Below are positions 15,098 to 23,171 of a DNA stretch of 64,000 nt, piece after piece. The notes under the pieces are model-generated. The model worked only from the letters and a program-made list of their open reading frames with translations. It had not been told where the DNA came from and ran no database searches. The first letter of the stretch is position 1. Every line of letters begins with the position of its first letter. This DNA is from Rhizobacter sp. SG703. Lineage in GTDB: Bacteria > Pseudomonadota > Gammaproteobacteria > Burkholderiales > Burkholderiaceae_C. Position numbers and translations under genes: made by a program. Where the stretch lies: assembly GCF_012275445.1 (NCBI RefSeq), contig NZ_JAAZQK010000004.1, positions 186,001-250,000 of the forward strand. The letters are read 5' to 3'.

Positions 15098-15649
15098 ATG
15101 GACGAGCTGACGACCCTAAGCAAAGCGATTTCCCGTGTCCTGCGGCATCGACCCGATGCAGCCGGCGTGATGCTAGACAAGGAGGGCTGGTGCCGTGTTG
15201 ATGAACTGCTGGCAGGGTTGGCTCGGGCCGGAACCGTGGTCAGCGTCGAGCAGCTTCGTGAAGTCGTCCGGACGAGCGACAAGCGGCGTTTCGCTCTATC
15301 GGACGATGGACAGCTCATCCGCGCCAATCAGGGCCATTCGGTGCAGGGTGTGACCTTGCGACTGCCGGCGAGGACGCCGCCGAGCCGGCTGTTCCATGGC
15401 ACCGCTGCGGCCAGCCTGTCATCCATCGCCAAGCAGGGCTTGCTGCCGATGAGGCGTCACCACGTGCACCTCTCGCCCGATGTAGCAACAGCAACAGCCG
15501 TCGGGGCCCGGCGAGGCAAGCCGGTGATTCTGGAAATCGACGCGGCCTCGATGCACAGAGCGGGCCACAAGTTCATGCTGAGCGACAACGGCGTCTGGCT
15601 GGTTGATGCTGTCCCGCCTCAGTACATCCGCGCGATGCCGACAAGATAG
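15098..15649 (+). CDS. kptA: RNA 2'-phosphotransferase KptA/Tpt1, 183 aa
   Basis: Full-length KptA: LSKAISRVLRHRPDAAG at the N-terminus, SDKRRFALSDDGQLIRANQG and the HSVQ loop, then LFHGTAAASLSSIAKQGLLP and RRHHVHLSPDVATATAVG, the NAD-binding ART fold. The Arg-His-Arg-Arg catalytic set of the family appears in place (LRHRP, RRFAL region, LFHGT). The enzyme removes an internal 2'-phosphate from RNA using NAD and forms ADP-ribose 1'',2''-cyclic phosphate. In bacteria its substrate is mostly unknown; repair after tRNA cleavage or turnover of RNA marks made in defence are current ideas. A 60-aa gene follows 10 bases after the stop. Confidence 0.93.
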   Translation: MDELTTLSKAISRVLRHRPDAAGVMLDKEGWCRVDELLAGLARAGTVVSVEQLREVVRTSDKRRFALSDDGQLIRANQGHSVQGVTLRLPARTPPSRLFHGTAAASLSSIAKQGLLPMRRHHVHLSPDVATATAVGARRGKPVILEIDAASMHRAGHKFMLSDNGVWLVDAVPPQYIRAMPTR

Positions 15650-15659
15650 CGATGAGCAC

Positions 15660-15842
15660 ATGAAGCCAGACGAACTTCCCCAGCCTCTTGCCGACTGGCT
15701 ACAGGAGCCCGAAGATTTTCATCTCCGCATCGAGCGGCTCTATGAAGAAATGAAGATGGACCCAGCGCCTCGAGTGCTCGATTGGTTGCTCGTTGCTTAT
15801 GAGCTCGGCCTTGCAGAAGGCCGAAAGGTCTCCTCGCCCTAA
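15660..15842 (+). CDS. Small acidic protein downstream of kptA, 60 aa
   Basis: The ATG at 15660 lies 10 bases after the kptA stop, so it is likely co-transcribed. The sequence (LPQPLADWLQEPEDFHLRIE, then MKMDPAPRVLDWLLVAYELG) is acidic and helical with many Trp and Leu, suggesting a small partner or regulator that packs on another protein. The ribosome site is poor. Not recognised. Confidence 0.5.
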   Translation: MKPDELPQPLADWLQEPEDFHLRIERLYEEMKMDPAPRVLDWLLVAYELGLAEGRKVSSP

Positions 15843-16077
15843 GCCTTCAGGTCGTAGGCTGCGAGGCGCGCGCATACCGCATGCTGCTTGACGGCCGCGA
15901 TTCGGCTGGTGACGGGCTGGCTGTGCTGGACAAACTCAGTGCCGATGCCGGCTTGTTGGGATGGACCCGCCGAGGCAGGTTCACGTCGGCGACGAAACGA
16001 CTCGTGGGTGATGGCCAGCCTGCTGCAGGACCTGCAGGCGTTTAAAGGGGGTTGGCTTAACTCTGTTCCAGGCAACT

Positions 16078-16097
16078 ACGCGCAATGACGCGCAATC
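16078..16097. repeat. Tandem 10-base direct repeat before the AlpA-like gene
   Basis: ACGCGCAATG (16078-16087) is followed at once by ACGCGCAATC (16088-16097), so two 9-base identical boxes are exactly one helical turn apart, ending 9 bases before an ATG. This is a typical layout for a regulator binding site over a ribosome site or promoter. Confidence 0.5.
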
Positions 16098-16106
16098 CCA
16101 AAACAG

Positions 16107-16298
16107 ATGAACGACCAACAATCCACTGACTACCTGACCAAGACCGAGCTGGCCTCGATGCTGCGTGTGTCGACCAGGACCATCACCAACTATGTGAGTA
16201 CCGGAGCGCTCCCGGAGCCGGTCAAGTTTGGGCGCCGGGCCCTTTGGTGCAGGACCGCGCTGCTGGCATTTGTCCAGTCCCGCCAGCCGACGCCATGA
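16107..16298 (+). CDS. AlpA/excisionase-like DNA-binding protein, 63 aa
   Basis: It has a MerR-like helix-turn-helix of the AlpA/excisionase class: YLTKTELASMLRVSTRTIT and a basic tail NYVSTGALPEPVKFGRRALW. That is nearly the whole protein, as usual for recombination directionality factors and small element regulators. Its stop overlaps the ATG of the replication initiator (ATGA at 16295), which ties it to replication control or to the switch between integrated and excised state. The upstream tandem 10-base repeat may be its own site. Confidence 0.75.
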   Translation: MNDQQSTDYLTKTELASMLRVSTRTITNYVSTGALPEPVKFGRRALWCRTALLAFVQSRQPTP

Positions 16299-17482
16299 CC
16301 GCGCTCTGTCGTCAGCAGCGGTCCGGCTTGCCCGAGGGCCGACTGAGTGCCCTCCAGCATGCGCTGGGGACGCCCTCGCCCGTGCGGGAGGAACCTTCGA
16401 GGGCCGATGCGCGGCGGCCAGCCTCGTCGTCCTTGTCGGAACCCTTCCCCGCGACTCGTCTTGCGGACCCGAGCCATGACACCGAGCGTGACGTACGGCT
16501 CCCTCGACTGATGCAGGTCCGAGGGAAGAAGAACCAACTCGACGGCCTGACGCGCGAACTTGAGAACAGGGGGCGGTTTGACGGGGACAGCTTTCGCGAG
16601 GTTCAGCACCTCTTGGCGGAGGTCGAGCATCTCGAAGAGGCCTTTGCGCGGGACTTCCTGCCACAGCACACGCAACGTCAACTCCTCAGCCCGCGCAATT
16701 TCTTCACAGGAAGGCTTTTCCACGTCAAGGGCCGCAATGTCCCGCGAGCGCCGAGTGTGGAGTTTGCGCTCGATGCCGGGGCGATAGATGGCCCTCGCTA
16801 CGTCGGCCCCGAGCTGCGTCAAGGTGACGGCCTCGTCTTCATGGCGCTGCTCAATCTCTGCCGCGACTACCGCGTTGGCAAGCAGGCCTGTTTCGGCGTG
16901 GCCGCCATGACGAAGGCTCTTTGGGGGGTGGACTACAACGGCCAGTTGCGCAAACGCCTGAAGCAAACCATCCAACGCCTGCAACGCGCGACCATCGAGT
17001 TCTCCGGCTTCACCGTGCAGCTCGTCCAGCGGTTCGAGCATCCGGCGCGCGGTGAATGGTCCGTGGCGCTCGACCGGGACATCGTGCAGCTGTTTCATCT
17101 CCAGCAGGAAGTCTGGCTGGACCTATCGTTGCGGCTGCGGCTGTCAGAAGGTTTGACGACCTGGCTCTATGGCTACATCCGCAGTCAGAGCCGGCTAATT
17201 CCGTGGTCCATCGACAACCTGAGAGAACGCTGCGGCTCGGATGCGCACGACAAGGCGTTCCGGGACACACTGCGCACGTCGTTGAGCCAGCTCGCTCGTG
17301 AAGGCGTCATCGACAGTGGCTGGTCGCTGAAAGGAAGAATGGTGCACTGGCGCAAGCCGCTTACGGACGCTGCGTCGACCCGACAGCAAGCCCAACTGCC
17401 TGCGCCGCAAGAGCAAGCGTCGCTATTGCCGTGCGACCAAACCATCGAGCAGGTGCTCCGCCCGCGAGGCCAGCGCTCGTAG
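16295..17482 (+). CDS. TrfA/RepA-type plasmid replication initiator, 395 aa
   Basis: After about 70 low-complexity residues the protein reads as a winged-helix initiator: FALDAGAIDGPRYVGPELRQ, DGLVFMALLNLCRDYRVGKQ, LWGVDYNGQLRKRLKQTIQR, then ATIEFSGFTVQLV and TTWLYGYIRSQSRLIPWSID. The GPELRQGDGLVFMALL segment matches the pattern I know from TrfA of IncP-type replicons. The start overlaps the excisionase-like gene. Iteron-like direct repeats begin 38 bases after the stop. An initiator plus repeats on an integrated element suggests it can replicate autonomously after excision. Assignment to TrfA rather than another Rep family is moderately sure. Confidence 0.7.
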   Translation: MTALCRQQRSGLPEGRLSALQHALGTPSPVREEPSRADARRPASSSLSEPFPATRLADPSHDTERDVRLPRLMQVRGKKNQLDGLTRELENRGRFDGDSFREVQHLLAEVEHLEEAFARDFLPQHTQRQLLSPRNFFTGRLFHVKGRNVPRAPSVEFALDAGAIDGPRYVGPELRQGDGLVFMALLNLCRDYRVGKQACFGVAAMTKALWGVDYNGQLRKRLKQTIQRLQRATIEFSGFTVQLVQRFEHPARGEWSVALDRDIVQLFHLQQEVWLDLSLRLRLSEGLTTWLYGYIRSQSRLIPWSIDNLRERCGSDAHDKAFRDTLRTSLSQLAREGVIDSGWSLKGRMVHWRKPLTDAASTRQQAQLPAPQEQASLLPCDQTIEQVLRPRGQRS

Positions 17483-17519
17483 CTTTTCGATTCGCCCGTT
17501 CCGCGAGCGGGTTCCCACT

Positions 17520-17661
17520 GTTTCCCGAGATTGCCATGACGATTGACCGGCGAGCGACTCGTCGAGTTCTCGTTGTTTCCTGCTATGTCGCGGAGGGCGA
17601 GCGTCGCAAGGCCGGCGCTCTTCCCGTCGTTTCCTGCTCTTTCCATGACGATTGACCGGCG
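17520..17661. repeat. Iteron-like direct repeats next to the initiator gene
   Basis: GTTTCC occurs at 17520, 17575 and 17629, spaced 55 and 54 bases. The second and third copies extend to GTTTCCTGCT. Fourteen bases into the first and third units a 19-base perfect direct repeat CCATGACGATTGACCGGCG occurs (17534-17552 and 17643-17661). Periodic repeats just downstream of a Rep gene are what initiator-binding iterons look like. No gene fits this stretch. Confidence 0.6.
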
Positions 17662-18574
17662 GCACCCGGCCGCTAACCCGCATGGATACTGGCTTTGCGC
17701 CGTTCCGTCTCCTCAGTTTTTTGGCCGTACTGCGTCAATGGATGGAGCCTTCCCGCAAACGCCGGACGGGCCTTCTTTCGTCCAGCTCTCCCCGCCGACA
17801 CTCAAGCATCGACATCACCGTCCTTCGACGACCACTGCTGTGAAGGCCGGTCGCCTGGGCTGGCAGCGACGAGTCGTTTCGTCCGCGTCTCGGCAGGGTC
17901 GTAGTCCGTGCAGAAATGCGGAACACCGGTCAAGGAAGGACTCGGCTACCAAAGTGCTTGAATCAGATAAAGCCCTGGCGAGGGTAAAGACTTTCGGCAA
18001 TCGGTGGACTGGCTGGTGCGTGCACTATGGCTTGAGCATCTGGTCACTCAGCGCCGCAGGAATATTCCCGGCGCCAGGCCCTGTGTCCCAACAACGCGCC
18101 TTGTAGCGTCCGCTCCGAGCGGAGCTACCAATGGCATCGCAGCCGCTTCGGCATCCATGAAGACCTTGGTCAGCCCAGCGGCGTCGCCGCCGGGGTTCGG
18201 GCAATATGGCAGGACTTCGGACCACAAGGCCTGCGCTACAGGCTGCCAAAGGAATAGGGCAGGAGCGCCTTCCATAGGCAACCGCGCAATCGACGATGGC
18301 ACTAGAACGCTGCTGTGCTGGCCCCGCTTTGGACCGGCCGGCGCAGGCTACGAAGCGCTTAGCCGCCAGCTCGCCGACCTCGACGCGGGGAACCGTCGGA
18401 CGTGCGAGGAGTGGGAACGTCTCGCCCGAGGAGCGTGAGCGCCGCATGAATGGGCCCTTTGGTGGGTAGCGCGAGCCGGTAGACTGATGACGGCGTCAGC
18501 GCACCCGCGTTGGGGCCCCTGCTTTTCCTCCCTGAGCAGGCGCCGGTGACGTGATGACAGCGTCCACGCGCTCA
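17662..18574. other. Long stretch without a confident gene
   Basis: About 910 bases. Open frames exist on both strands, but none has a good start, ribosome site or protein-like composition throughout. The last part of a plus frame ending at 18438 (AGAGYEALSRQLADLDAG) and a minus frame at 18048-18302 (NPGGDAAGLTKVFMDAEAAA) look locally protein-like, so this may be decayed coding sequence. GCTCC-GAGC-GGAGC (18112-18125) is a small hairpin. An imperfect direct repeat around TGATGAC-GCGTC occurs near 18486 and 18552. Confidence 0.4.
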
Positions 18575-18596
18575 GCCCCGGCCGTTTGGCCGGGGC
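18575..18596. terminator. GC-rich hairpin terminator
   Basis: GCCCCGGCC (18575-18583), loop GTTT, GGCCGGGGC (18588-18596) form a perfect 9-bp stem followed by the weakly T-rich ACTTCTTTAT. It should end plus-strand transcripts entering from the replication region, and perhaps minus-strand ones as well. Confidence 0.75.
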
Positions 18597-18669
18597 ACTT
18601 CTTTATCTGGCGTTGTGACGCCACATCGAGGCCGCCAGCCGACTGCGCTGCACCGTCCCAAAGGCCAGT

Positions 18670-18831
18670 TCACAGCCTGCCAAGGTAGTCGGCAGGCTGA
18701 GGATGGGCTTCGAGGTTGCGCCGGGCATGGGTCGGTAGACCGGCCGCAAGAAAAAGTTCGTAGGTGAACTGTCTGGCGTGCGCAGCCATTCGCGTTTCCA
18801 CCATCTTTGAAAGCCGCAAATCGTTTAACAT
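18670..18831 (-). CDS. Small hypothetical protein, 53 aa
   Basis: An ATG at 18831 with AGGG about 8 bases upstream opens a 53-residue frame (MVETRMAAHARQFTYELFLA, then GLPTHARRNLEAHP). It is basic and helical. It diverges from the 117-aa gene with only 38 bases between the two start codons, so both would share one control region (AT-rich, CGTTTAACATTAAATG). Not recognised. The good start and divergent layout support it, while its small size keeps confidence low. Confidence 0.4.
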   Translation of the reverse strand: MLNDLRLSKMVETRMAAHARQFTYELFLAAGLPTHARRNLEAHPQPADYLGRL

Positions 18832-18869
18832 TAAATGCCCTGCAGTTTTCCTTGCGGGCGAGGTGAAGA

Positions 18870-19223
18870 ATGTCTGAAGTTGCCCCAACTGCAACCATCA
18901 CGGAAGCAACTCTGCGCGAGCTTCTTGCCGGCGGCCAGCGGGCGGTACGCGTTCGCGCGTCCGCCGTTGGAATGGCTGGAGGGTTCGAAGTGCACGTCCG
19001 CATAGCTGAGCAGGACGCCCGCACGCTTGCGACCACACGAGGTGCTGCAAAGCGTTTCGCCTCGCTGGATACGGTTGGCGAGGCACTCAGGGACATGGGC
19101 ATTCCCGTGTTCCTCGTCGACATGCAAAACCATCAGCCGGGTCGCTTGCGCCCGCCAAGGCCTGACCGCGCCGCTGCGCTCAGAGCCACGCGCACCCGGC
19201 CACAGCAACAGAGGCTTGTCTGA
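18870..19223 (+). CDS. Mobile-element conserved protein before the methyltransferase, 117 aa
   Basis: AGGTGA precedes the ATG. The segments VRASAVGMAGGFEVHVRIAE, TLATTRGAAKRFASLDTVGE and ALRDMGIPVFLVDMQN, followed by a Pro/Arg-rich tail (RLRPPRPDRAAALRATRTRP), match a small protein type I have seen beside plasmid partition genes and cannot name with certainty (ParC-like partition-associated). It overlaps the methyltransferase start by ATGA, so the two are translated together. It may be a small regulator of the restriction-modification operon or a leftover maintenance gene. Confidence 0.6.
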   Translation: MSEVAPTATITEATLRELLAGGQRAVRVRASAVGMAGGFEVHVRIAEQDARTLATTRGAAKRFASLDTVGEALRDMGIPVFLVDMQNHQPGRLRPPRPDRAAALRATRTRPQQQRLV

Positions 19224-20605
19224 TGAAACGAGACATCCCACAAGGCGCAGCGAAGCCGAGGGGTCGAGGTACATCCAGTACCCAACTGCCGCAGCCCGTC
19301 CGGCGCCCGTTCACGGTCGTGGACCTCTTTGCGGGAGCGGGCGGTATCGCGGAAGGGTTTCGGCAGGCAGGGTTTACCGTCGTTGTTGGCAACGACTCCG
19401 ACCCGGACGCATGCGCCACCTTCCAGCTGAACTTCCCTGACGCCACCGTAGTGCACGGAGACATCAGGCAGCAGTCGGTGAAGTCTCGCATCCTCGAGGC
19501 GGCGCGAGGCGCTGACCTTGTGGTTGGTGGTCCGCCGTGCCAAGCGTTCTCCCAGGTTCGCAACCACGTGCGCATCATTGACGACCCACGCAACTCGCTC
19601 TACAAGGAGTTTGTCCACATCGTCGGCGAAGTCATGCCAGCTGCGTTCCTGATGGAAAACGTGACTGGCATTGACCAAATGGGCTTCCGCGAGCAAATCG
19701 CTTCGGATTTGGCGCTTGGTGGACGCTACGAAGTGCTCCCGCAGGTCATTGACGCAGCCGATGTTGGTGTGCCGCAGACGCGCAAGCGCCTCATCTTCAT
19801 CGGGGTCCGAAAGGGCCGAGGGGTTGTCCCGCCGACTGTGCGCCAGACGCATGCGACGTCCTTGCTTTCGCTGCTGCGAACTGAGCGGAGAGGAAAGGTG
19901 CGCTACGAGGCGCAAGAACTCGACGACCTGTTGGGGTCGGCGGCGGCTGCAGCCCTTCGCGATACCAATGACCTCTCGATAGTCAGCGCAGCGCAGGCTC
20001 TTTCCGACCTTGAGGTACTGCCGTCAGGGCTGCGGCACGACAGCCTTCTCTACGCCAGCCTCCCGGAGCCGCAGACGGCATATCAGCGATACGCTCGAGC
20101 CGGCGCGGGAGAACTGCTCTTCAATGTGCAGGTGCCACGGATGCGCAAGGATACGCAGTTGCGCCTGCGTGCGGTGCCTCCGGGCGGAAACCACCGCGAC
20201 CTGCCTGAGCGCCTTCTCGTGCGCAACATCACAGGCGAGAAGTGGGGGCAAGAGAATGGCACCGGCAAGCTGTCGCGCCGCCATTACTACGCGTACCGAC
20301 GCCTGCATCCTGACATGTGGTCGTGGACCTTGAACACGAAAGCCGACTGCGTTTATCACTACGGGGTCCTGCGCTCGCTGTCCGTGCGTGAGTTCGCGCG
20401 GCTGCACTCCTTCCCTGACAGGTTCGTCTTCACGACTGACCCGCGTACCGGGCCTCTGCCTGGCAGGCATGACGGCGGCCCGGCGCACTCCAGGTACCGC
20501 CAAGTCGGAAATGCTGTGCCGCCGCTCCTTGCACGCGCGTGCGCGGAGGCCATTCGAGAGACGCTCGAAATTATGGTTAACCGACCCGAGCTTGTCGCAG
20601 CATGA
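19223..20605 (+). CDS. C5-cytosine DNA methyltransferase, 460 aa
   Basis: The ten-motif layout of m5C methyltransferases is clear. Motif I is DLFAGAGGIAEGF (D34). Motif IV is GGPPCQAFS with catalytic C106. Motif VI is ENV (E145). Motif VIII is near VGVPQTRKRLIFIGVRKG. The last motifs are PDRFVFTTD and RYRQVGNAVPPLLARACAEA. The target-recognition region between VIII and IX is about 200 residues long. Start and stop both overlap neighbours by ATGA, giving a coupled three-gene operon with the restriction enzyme. It methylates the host so that the partner nuclease spares it. A Vsr endonuclease gene faces it, as is common with m5C systems, since deamination of 5-methylcytosine creates T:G mismatches. 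Confidence 0.95.
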   Translation: MKRDIPQGAAKPRGRGTSSTQLPQPVRRPFTVVDLFAGAGGIAEGFRQAGFTVVVGNDSDPDACATFQLNFPDATVVHGDIRQQSVKSRILEAARGADLVVGGPPCQAFSQVRNHVRIIDDPRNSLYKEFVHIVGEVMPAAFLMENVTGIDQMGFREQIASDLALGGRYEVLPQVIDAADVGVPQTRKRLIFIGVRKGRGVVPPTVRQTHATSLLSLLRTERRGKVRYEAQELDDLLGSAAAAALRDTNDLSIVSAAQALSDLEVLPSGLRHDSLLYASLPEPQTAYQRYARAGAGELLFNVQVPRMRKDTQLRLRAVPPGGNHRDLPERLLVRNITGEKWGQENGTGKLSRRHYYAYRRLHPDMWSWTLNTKADCVYHYGVLRSLSVREFARLHSFPDRFVFTTDPRTGPLPGRHDGGPAHSRYRQVGNAVPPLLARACAEAIRETLEIMVNRPELVAA

Positions 20606-21678
20606 GCGGGGCGAAGACTGCCGCACCCAAAGCTCCCAGTAAAGGCAAGGCCAAGGCTCCCTTCGGCGCGGAGAACCGTCAGAAGCTCATCGGCGATTTC
20701 CTTGGCGAACACGGCGGGGCCCCTGTCTGGCAAAGCGTCTACCGCCTTCTGCTTTGGGTCGACAAGACGACGAGCCTGGCTCACTGCTATGAGAGCGACA
20801 AGTGCCAGCCCGGCAAGCCCTGGCACCTCCGCTCGCTGAGGTTCCATGACTGGCTCGCCCGCTCGCTCGGCGTCGAGCCGCACGCCGTCAGCGAAAGCAT
20901 CGACTGGCTCTTCCGCAGGACGGCCGACGAATATGCTGCCGAGGTCTTGCGGAAGCAACAGCACCTGTTGCGCCGAGCGCAGGTACAGCGCGCACCGTAT
21001 GAAGGGCGTGGCTTTCCAGAGCCCGGTGAGGACCCCGCCATCATCGCCATCATCAAAGAGATGCTTGGCGAGCGTCTGCTTGAAGAGCCGACCCCGCACG
21101 AATGGAGTGTGCTCAGTCAGAAGATTCGCGAGTCCATCGCGGTCGAGAACAAGCGCAAGAACCTGGTCGGCGAAGGCTTCGAAGATGTCCTTGCAGCGCT
21201 GCTGCGCGCCCAGCCGAATGCACAGAACTTCGACATCCATGTACGCAAGGCGCTGGACCAGATGCCGGGGTTCAAGAACGTGCGGCTTGGCGAGAAGGTG
21301 AACAAGGTTGACCTTGTCCTGGTGGACAAGCAGACGGGGCGGGAGACGCTGATAACGGCGAAGTGGAGCATCCGAGCTGACCGCGAGAAGCAGTTCCAGA
21401 CCGAGTTCGCGAGTTACGTGCAGGCTCGCTCGAACCAGCAGGGTTGGGGATACGTGCTGGTGACCAACGAGTTCGACCCGGCCCGTCTGGCGCGCGCCTG
21501 TGAGGCCATGGCTGCCAACAACCGAATGTTCGAGCACGTCATCCACATCAACCCGGCGGCGGTTATGGATGTCTACGGGCCGTCGCCAGAGGATTCAATG
21601 GCGAGGGTCGCGTCGTATGTCACCGCGGACCGCCTACTCGGCCTAGATGACTGGCTCTCGAAAACTGGCTTGAAGTAA
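20602..21678 (+). CDS. Type II restriction endonuclease, BsaWI-like, 358 aa
   Basis: It is translated by ATGA overlap with the methyltransferase. The catalytic core is NKVDLVLVDKQTGRETLITA then KWSIRADREKQF: D237 and K254 stand where the PD-(D/E)xK residues belong, but the usual Glu before Lys is Thr (T252-A-K254). In the Cfr10I/NgoMIV/BsaWI group, which cuts sites with a CCGG core, that Glu has moved downstream, and E262 or E268 could serve here. The KWSIRxDR pattern is the one I associate with BsaWI-family enzymes. N-terminal 170 residues are helical, as in that family. The recognition site cannot be read from sequence; a CCGG-containing site is only a guess. Confidence 0.85.
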   Translation: MSGAKTAAPKAPSKGKAKAPFGAENRQKLIGDFLGEHGGAPVWQSVYRLLLWVDKTTSLAHCYESDKCQPGKPWHLRSLRFHDWLARSLGVEPHAVSESIDWLFRRTADEYAAEVLRKQQHLLRRAQVQRAPYEGRGFPEPGEDPAIIAIIKEMLGERLLEEPTPHEWSVLSQKIRESIAVENKRKNLVGEGFEDVLAALLRAQPNAQNFDIHVRKALDQMPGFKNVRLGEKVNKVDLVLVDKQTGRETLITAKWSIRADREKQFQTEFASYVQARSNQQGWGYVLVTNEFDPARLARACEAMAANNRMFEHVIHINPAAVMDVYGPSPEDSMARVASYVTADRLLGLDDWLSKTGLK

Positions 21679-21703
21679 TGGGCATCGGTGAGGCGGTCGG
21701 AAG

Positions 21704-22108
21704 TTAGCTCATCATGAACCGCTGCAGCAACTTCTCCAGGTGCACGTTGGCTCTGACGTCGCACTCCCACACTTCGAGCACTATCCAGCCGCGCTCTTGC
21801 AGGGCCTCGATGTTCCGCGCGTCGCGGGCCTTGTTCCCTGCAATCTTCTGCTCCCAGTAACCCGAGTTGGATTTCGGTTTCGAAGCAAGCCGGCAGGTAT
21901 GGCCGTGCCAGAAGCAGCCCTGGACCAAGACAATTTTGCGGTGCCTTGGCAAGACGATATCCGGCTTGCCTGGCAAGTCCTTCCTGTGCAGTCGGAAGCG
22001 GTAGCCCAGCCGGTGCAGAATCGAGCGCACTACCAGCTCCGGCCCAGTGTCCTTTGACCGGATTCGGCCCATGACCTTGCTGCGTTGGTCCGGTGATATG
22101 GTGTCCAC
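21704..22108 (-). CDS. vsr: Very short patch repair endonuclease Vsr, 134 aa
   Basis: Full-length Vsr: DQRSKVMGRIRSKDTGPELV at the N-terminus, RLGYRFRLHRKDLPGKPDIV with the catalytic Asp, then IVLVQGCFWHGHTCRLASKP (the FWHxH-C zinc and active-site segment) and WEQKIAGNKARDARN. It nicks T:G mismatches left by deamination of 5-methylcytosine at the methyltransferase target. It converges on the restriction gene with 25 bases between stops. Divergent from the nuclease gene at 22205, with a gap of 96 bases. Confidence 0.95.
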   Translation of the reverse strand: MDTISPDQRSKVMGRIRSKDTGPELVVRSILHRLGYRFRLHRKDLPGKPDIVLPRHRKIVLVQGCFWHGHTCRLASKPKSNSGYWEQKIAGNKARDARNIEALQERGWIVLEVWECDVRANVHLEKLLQRFMMS

Positions 22109-22204
22109 AGGCCTTCTCAGGTAACTGCTTGGCTGTGCAGAGTTTCGGACTATTGGGGCGGAAGGTGGAGGCCCGCGCGCCGCGGATTTTCACGGGGAGG
22201 GACC

Positions 22205-23005
22205 ATGGCGAGGACCATCTACGACAAGCCGACAAGGGCGTTGCTGAAGGACATGCTGTCAGACCTGGGCCTGAAACCCGGCCAGGTCTTCACGACAGCG
22301 CGCGCCATCCAGTGGTTCCAGGAGCACTACCCGAAGCTGAAGCCGGGCAGCATCCGCGCCCACCTTGTTCAGGCCTCCACCAACGACCGGAGCCGTCTCC
22401 ACCACCCGGCGACGAACGAGACCGACGACTTGCTGTTCAAGGTGGGCTCAGGGCAGTTCCGCCTCTACGAGCCCGGCAAGGACCCGGCGCCGATTCACGA
22501 GCTGGTCGATGGTGATGTCGCCCGCCAGGAGCAGCTTGGCGAAGAGGACGATGACGACGTCAGCCCTGTCGCCCGCGAAGCGCAGCCGGGCTCGACGCAG
22601 TTTGCTCTCGAGCAGGACCTGCAGCGTTACCTGGCCGACAACCTGCATATCATCGAGCCAGGCTTGACCCTCTTCGAGGACGAGGACATCAAGGGTTTCG
22701 AGTACCCGGCCGGCGGCGGCCGGCGCATCGACATCCTGGCGGTCGACAAGGCGGGCGGCTTCGTGGTGCTCGAGCTCAAGGTTGAGAAGGGCTACGACAG
22801 AGTCGTTGGCCAGCTGCTGCGCTACGTCAACTGGGTCCGCAAGGAACTGGCCGAGCCCGGCCAGCGCGTGCGTGGCATCATCGTCTGCCGGACGATGTCC
22901 GAAGACCTGCGCCTAGCGTGCGCAAGCATCCCCGACATCGAGCTGCTCGAGTATCAGCTCTCGGTGACCGTCTCGCGGGTGCCGGTGCTCGAACTGCCAA
23001 AGTGA
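22205..23005 (+). CDS. NucS/DUF91-like PD-(D/E)xK endonuclease, 266 aa
   Basis: GGGAGGG stands before the ATG. The N-terminal 100 residues form a small winged-helix-like domain (RAIQWFQEHYPKLKPGSIRA, HPATNETDDLLFKVGSGQFR) followed by an acidic linker. Residues 135-266 are the nuclease: LEQDLQRYLADNLHIIEPGL, RRIDILAVDKAGGFVVLELK with D176 and E190-L-K192, then YDRVVGQLLRYVNWVRKEL. This is the DUF91/NucS C-terminal fold. NucS cuts mismatches in archaea and actinobacteria; stand-alone relatives on islands usually have unknown, probably defensive, roles. It is not overlapped with the restriction operon and is likely a separate cargo gene. Confidence 0.85.
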   Translation: MARTIYDKPTRALLKDMLSDLGLKPGQVFTTARAIQWFQEHYPKLKPGSIRAHLVQASTNDRSRLHHPATNETDDLLFKVGSGQFRLYEPGKDPAPIHELVDGDVARQEQLGEEDDDDVSPVAREAQPGSTQFALEQDLQRYLADNLHIIEPGLTLFEDEDIKGFEYPAGGGRRIDILAVDKAGGFVVLELKVEKGYDRVVGQLLRYVNWVRKELAEPGQRVRGIIVCRTMSEDLRLACASIPDIELLEYQLSVTVSRVPVLELPK

Positions 23006-23171
23006 GGCGCCGACGAACGAAAGAAGCACCGACGCCACGGGCCAGTGCAACTTGCAAGTGCCGAGGCGCTCTGGACCCCTTTTTCGGCGGGCCGGAAGAG
23101 TTCACCGGCCTCGCGTCGTCGTGGTGGAACCGGAGTTCGACGTGGAAGGCTATTCAGTTTGACCGGGGCTC

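Noticed and set aside
15839..16075. Minus-strand frame of 78 codons between the kptA operon and the AlpA-like gene
   Set aside because: No ribosome site, odd composition, and a competing plus frame. Not enough to call a gene.
18004..18438. Plus-strand frame of 144 codons
   Set aside because: The end looks protein-like but the start does not, there is no ribosome site, and a minus frame competes over the same bases. Kept only as possible decayed sequence.
19223..19300. Naming the methyltransferase dcm
   Set aside because: It is an m5C enzyme, but its target region and partner nuclease make it part of a restriction system with unknown site, not the orphan Dcm.
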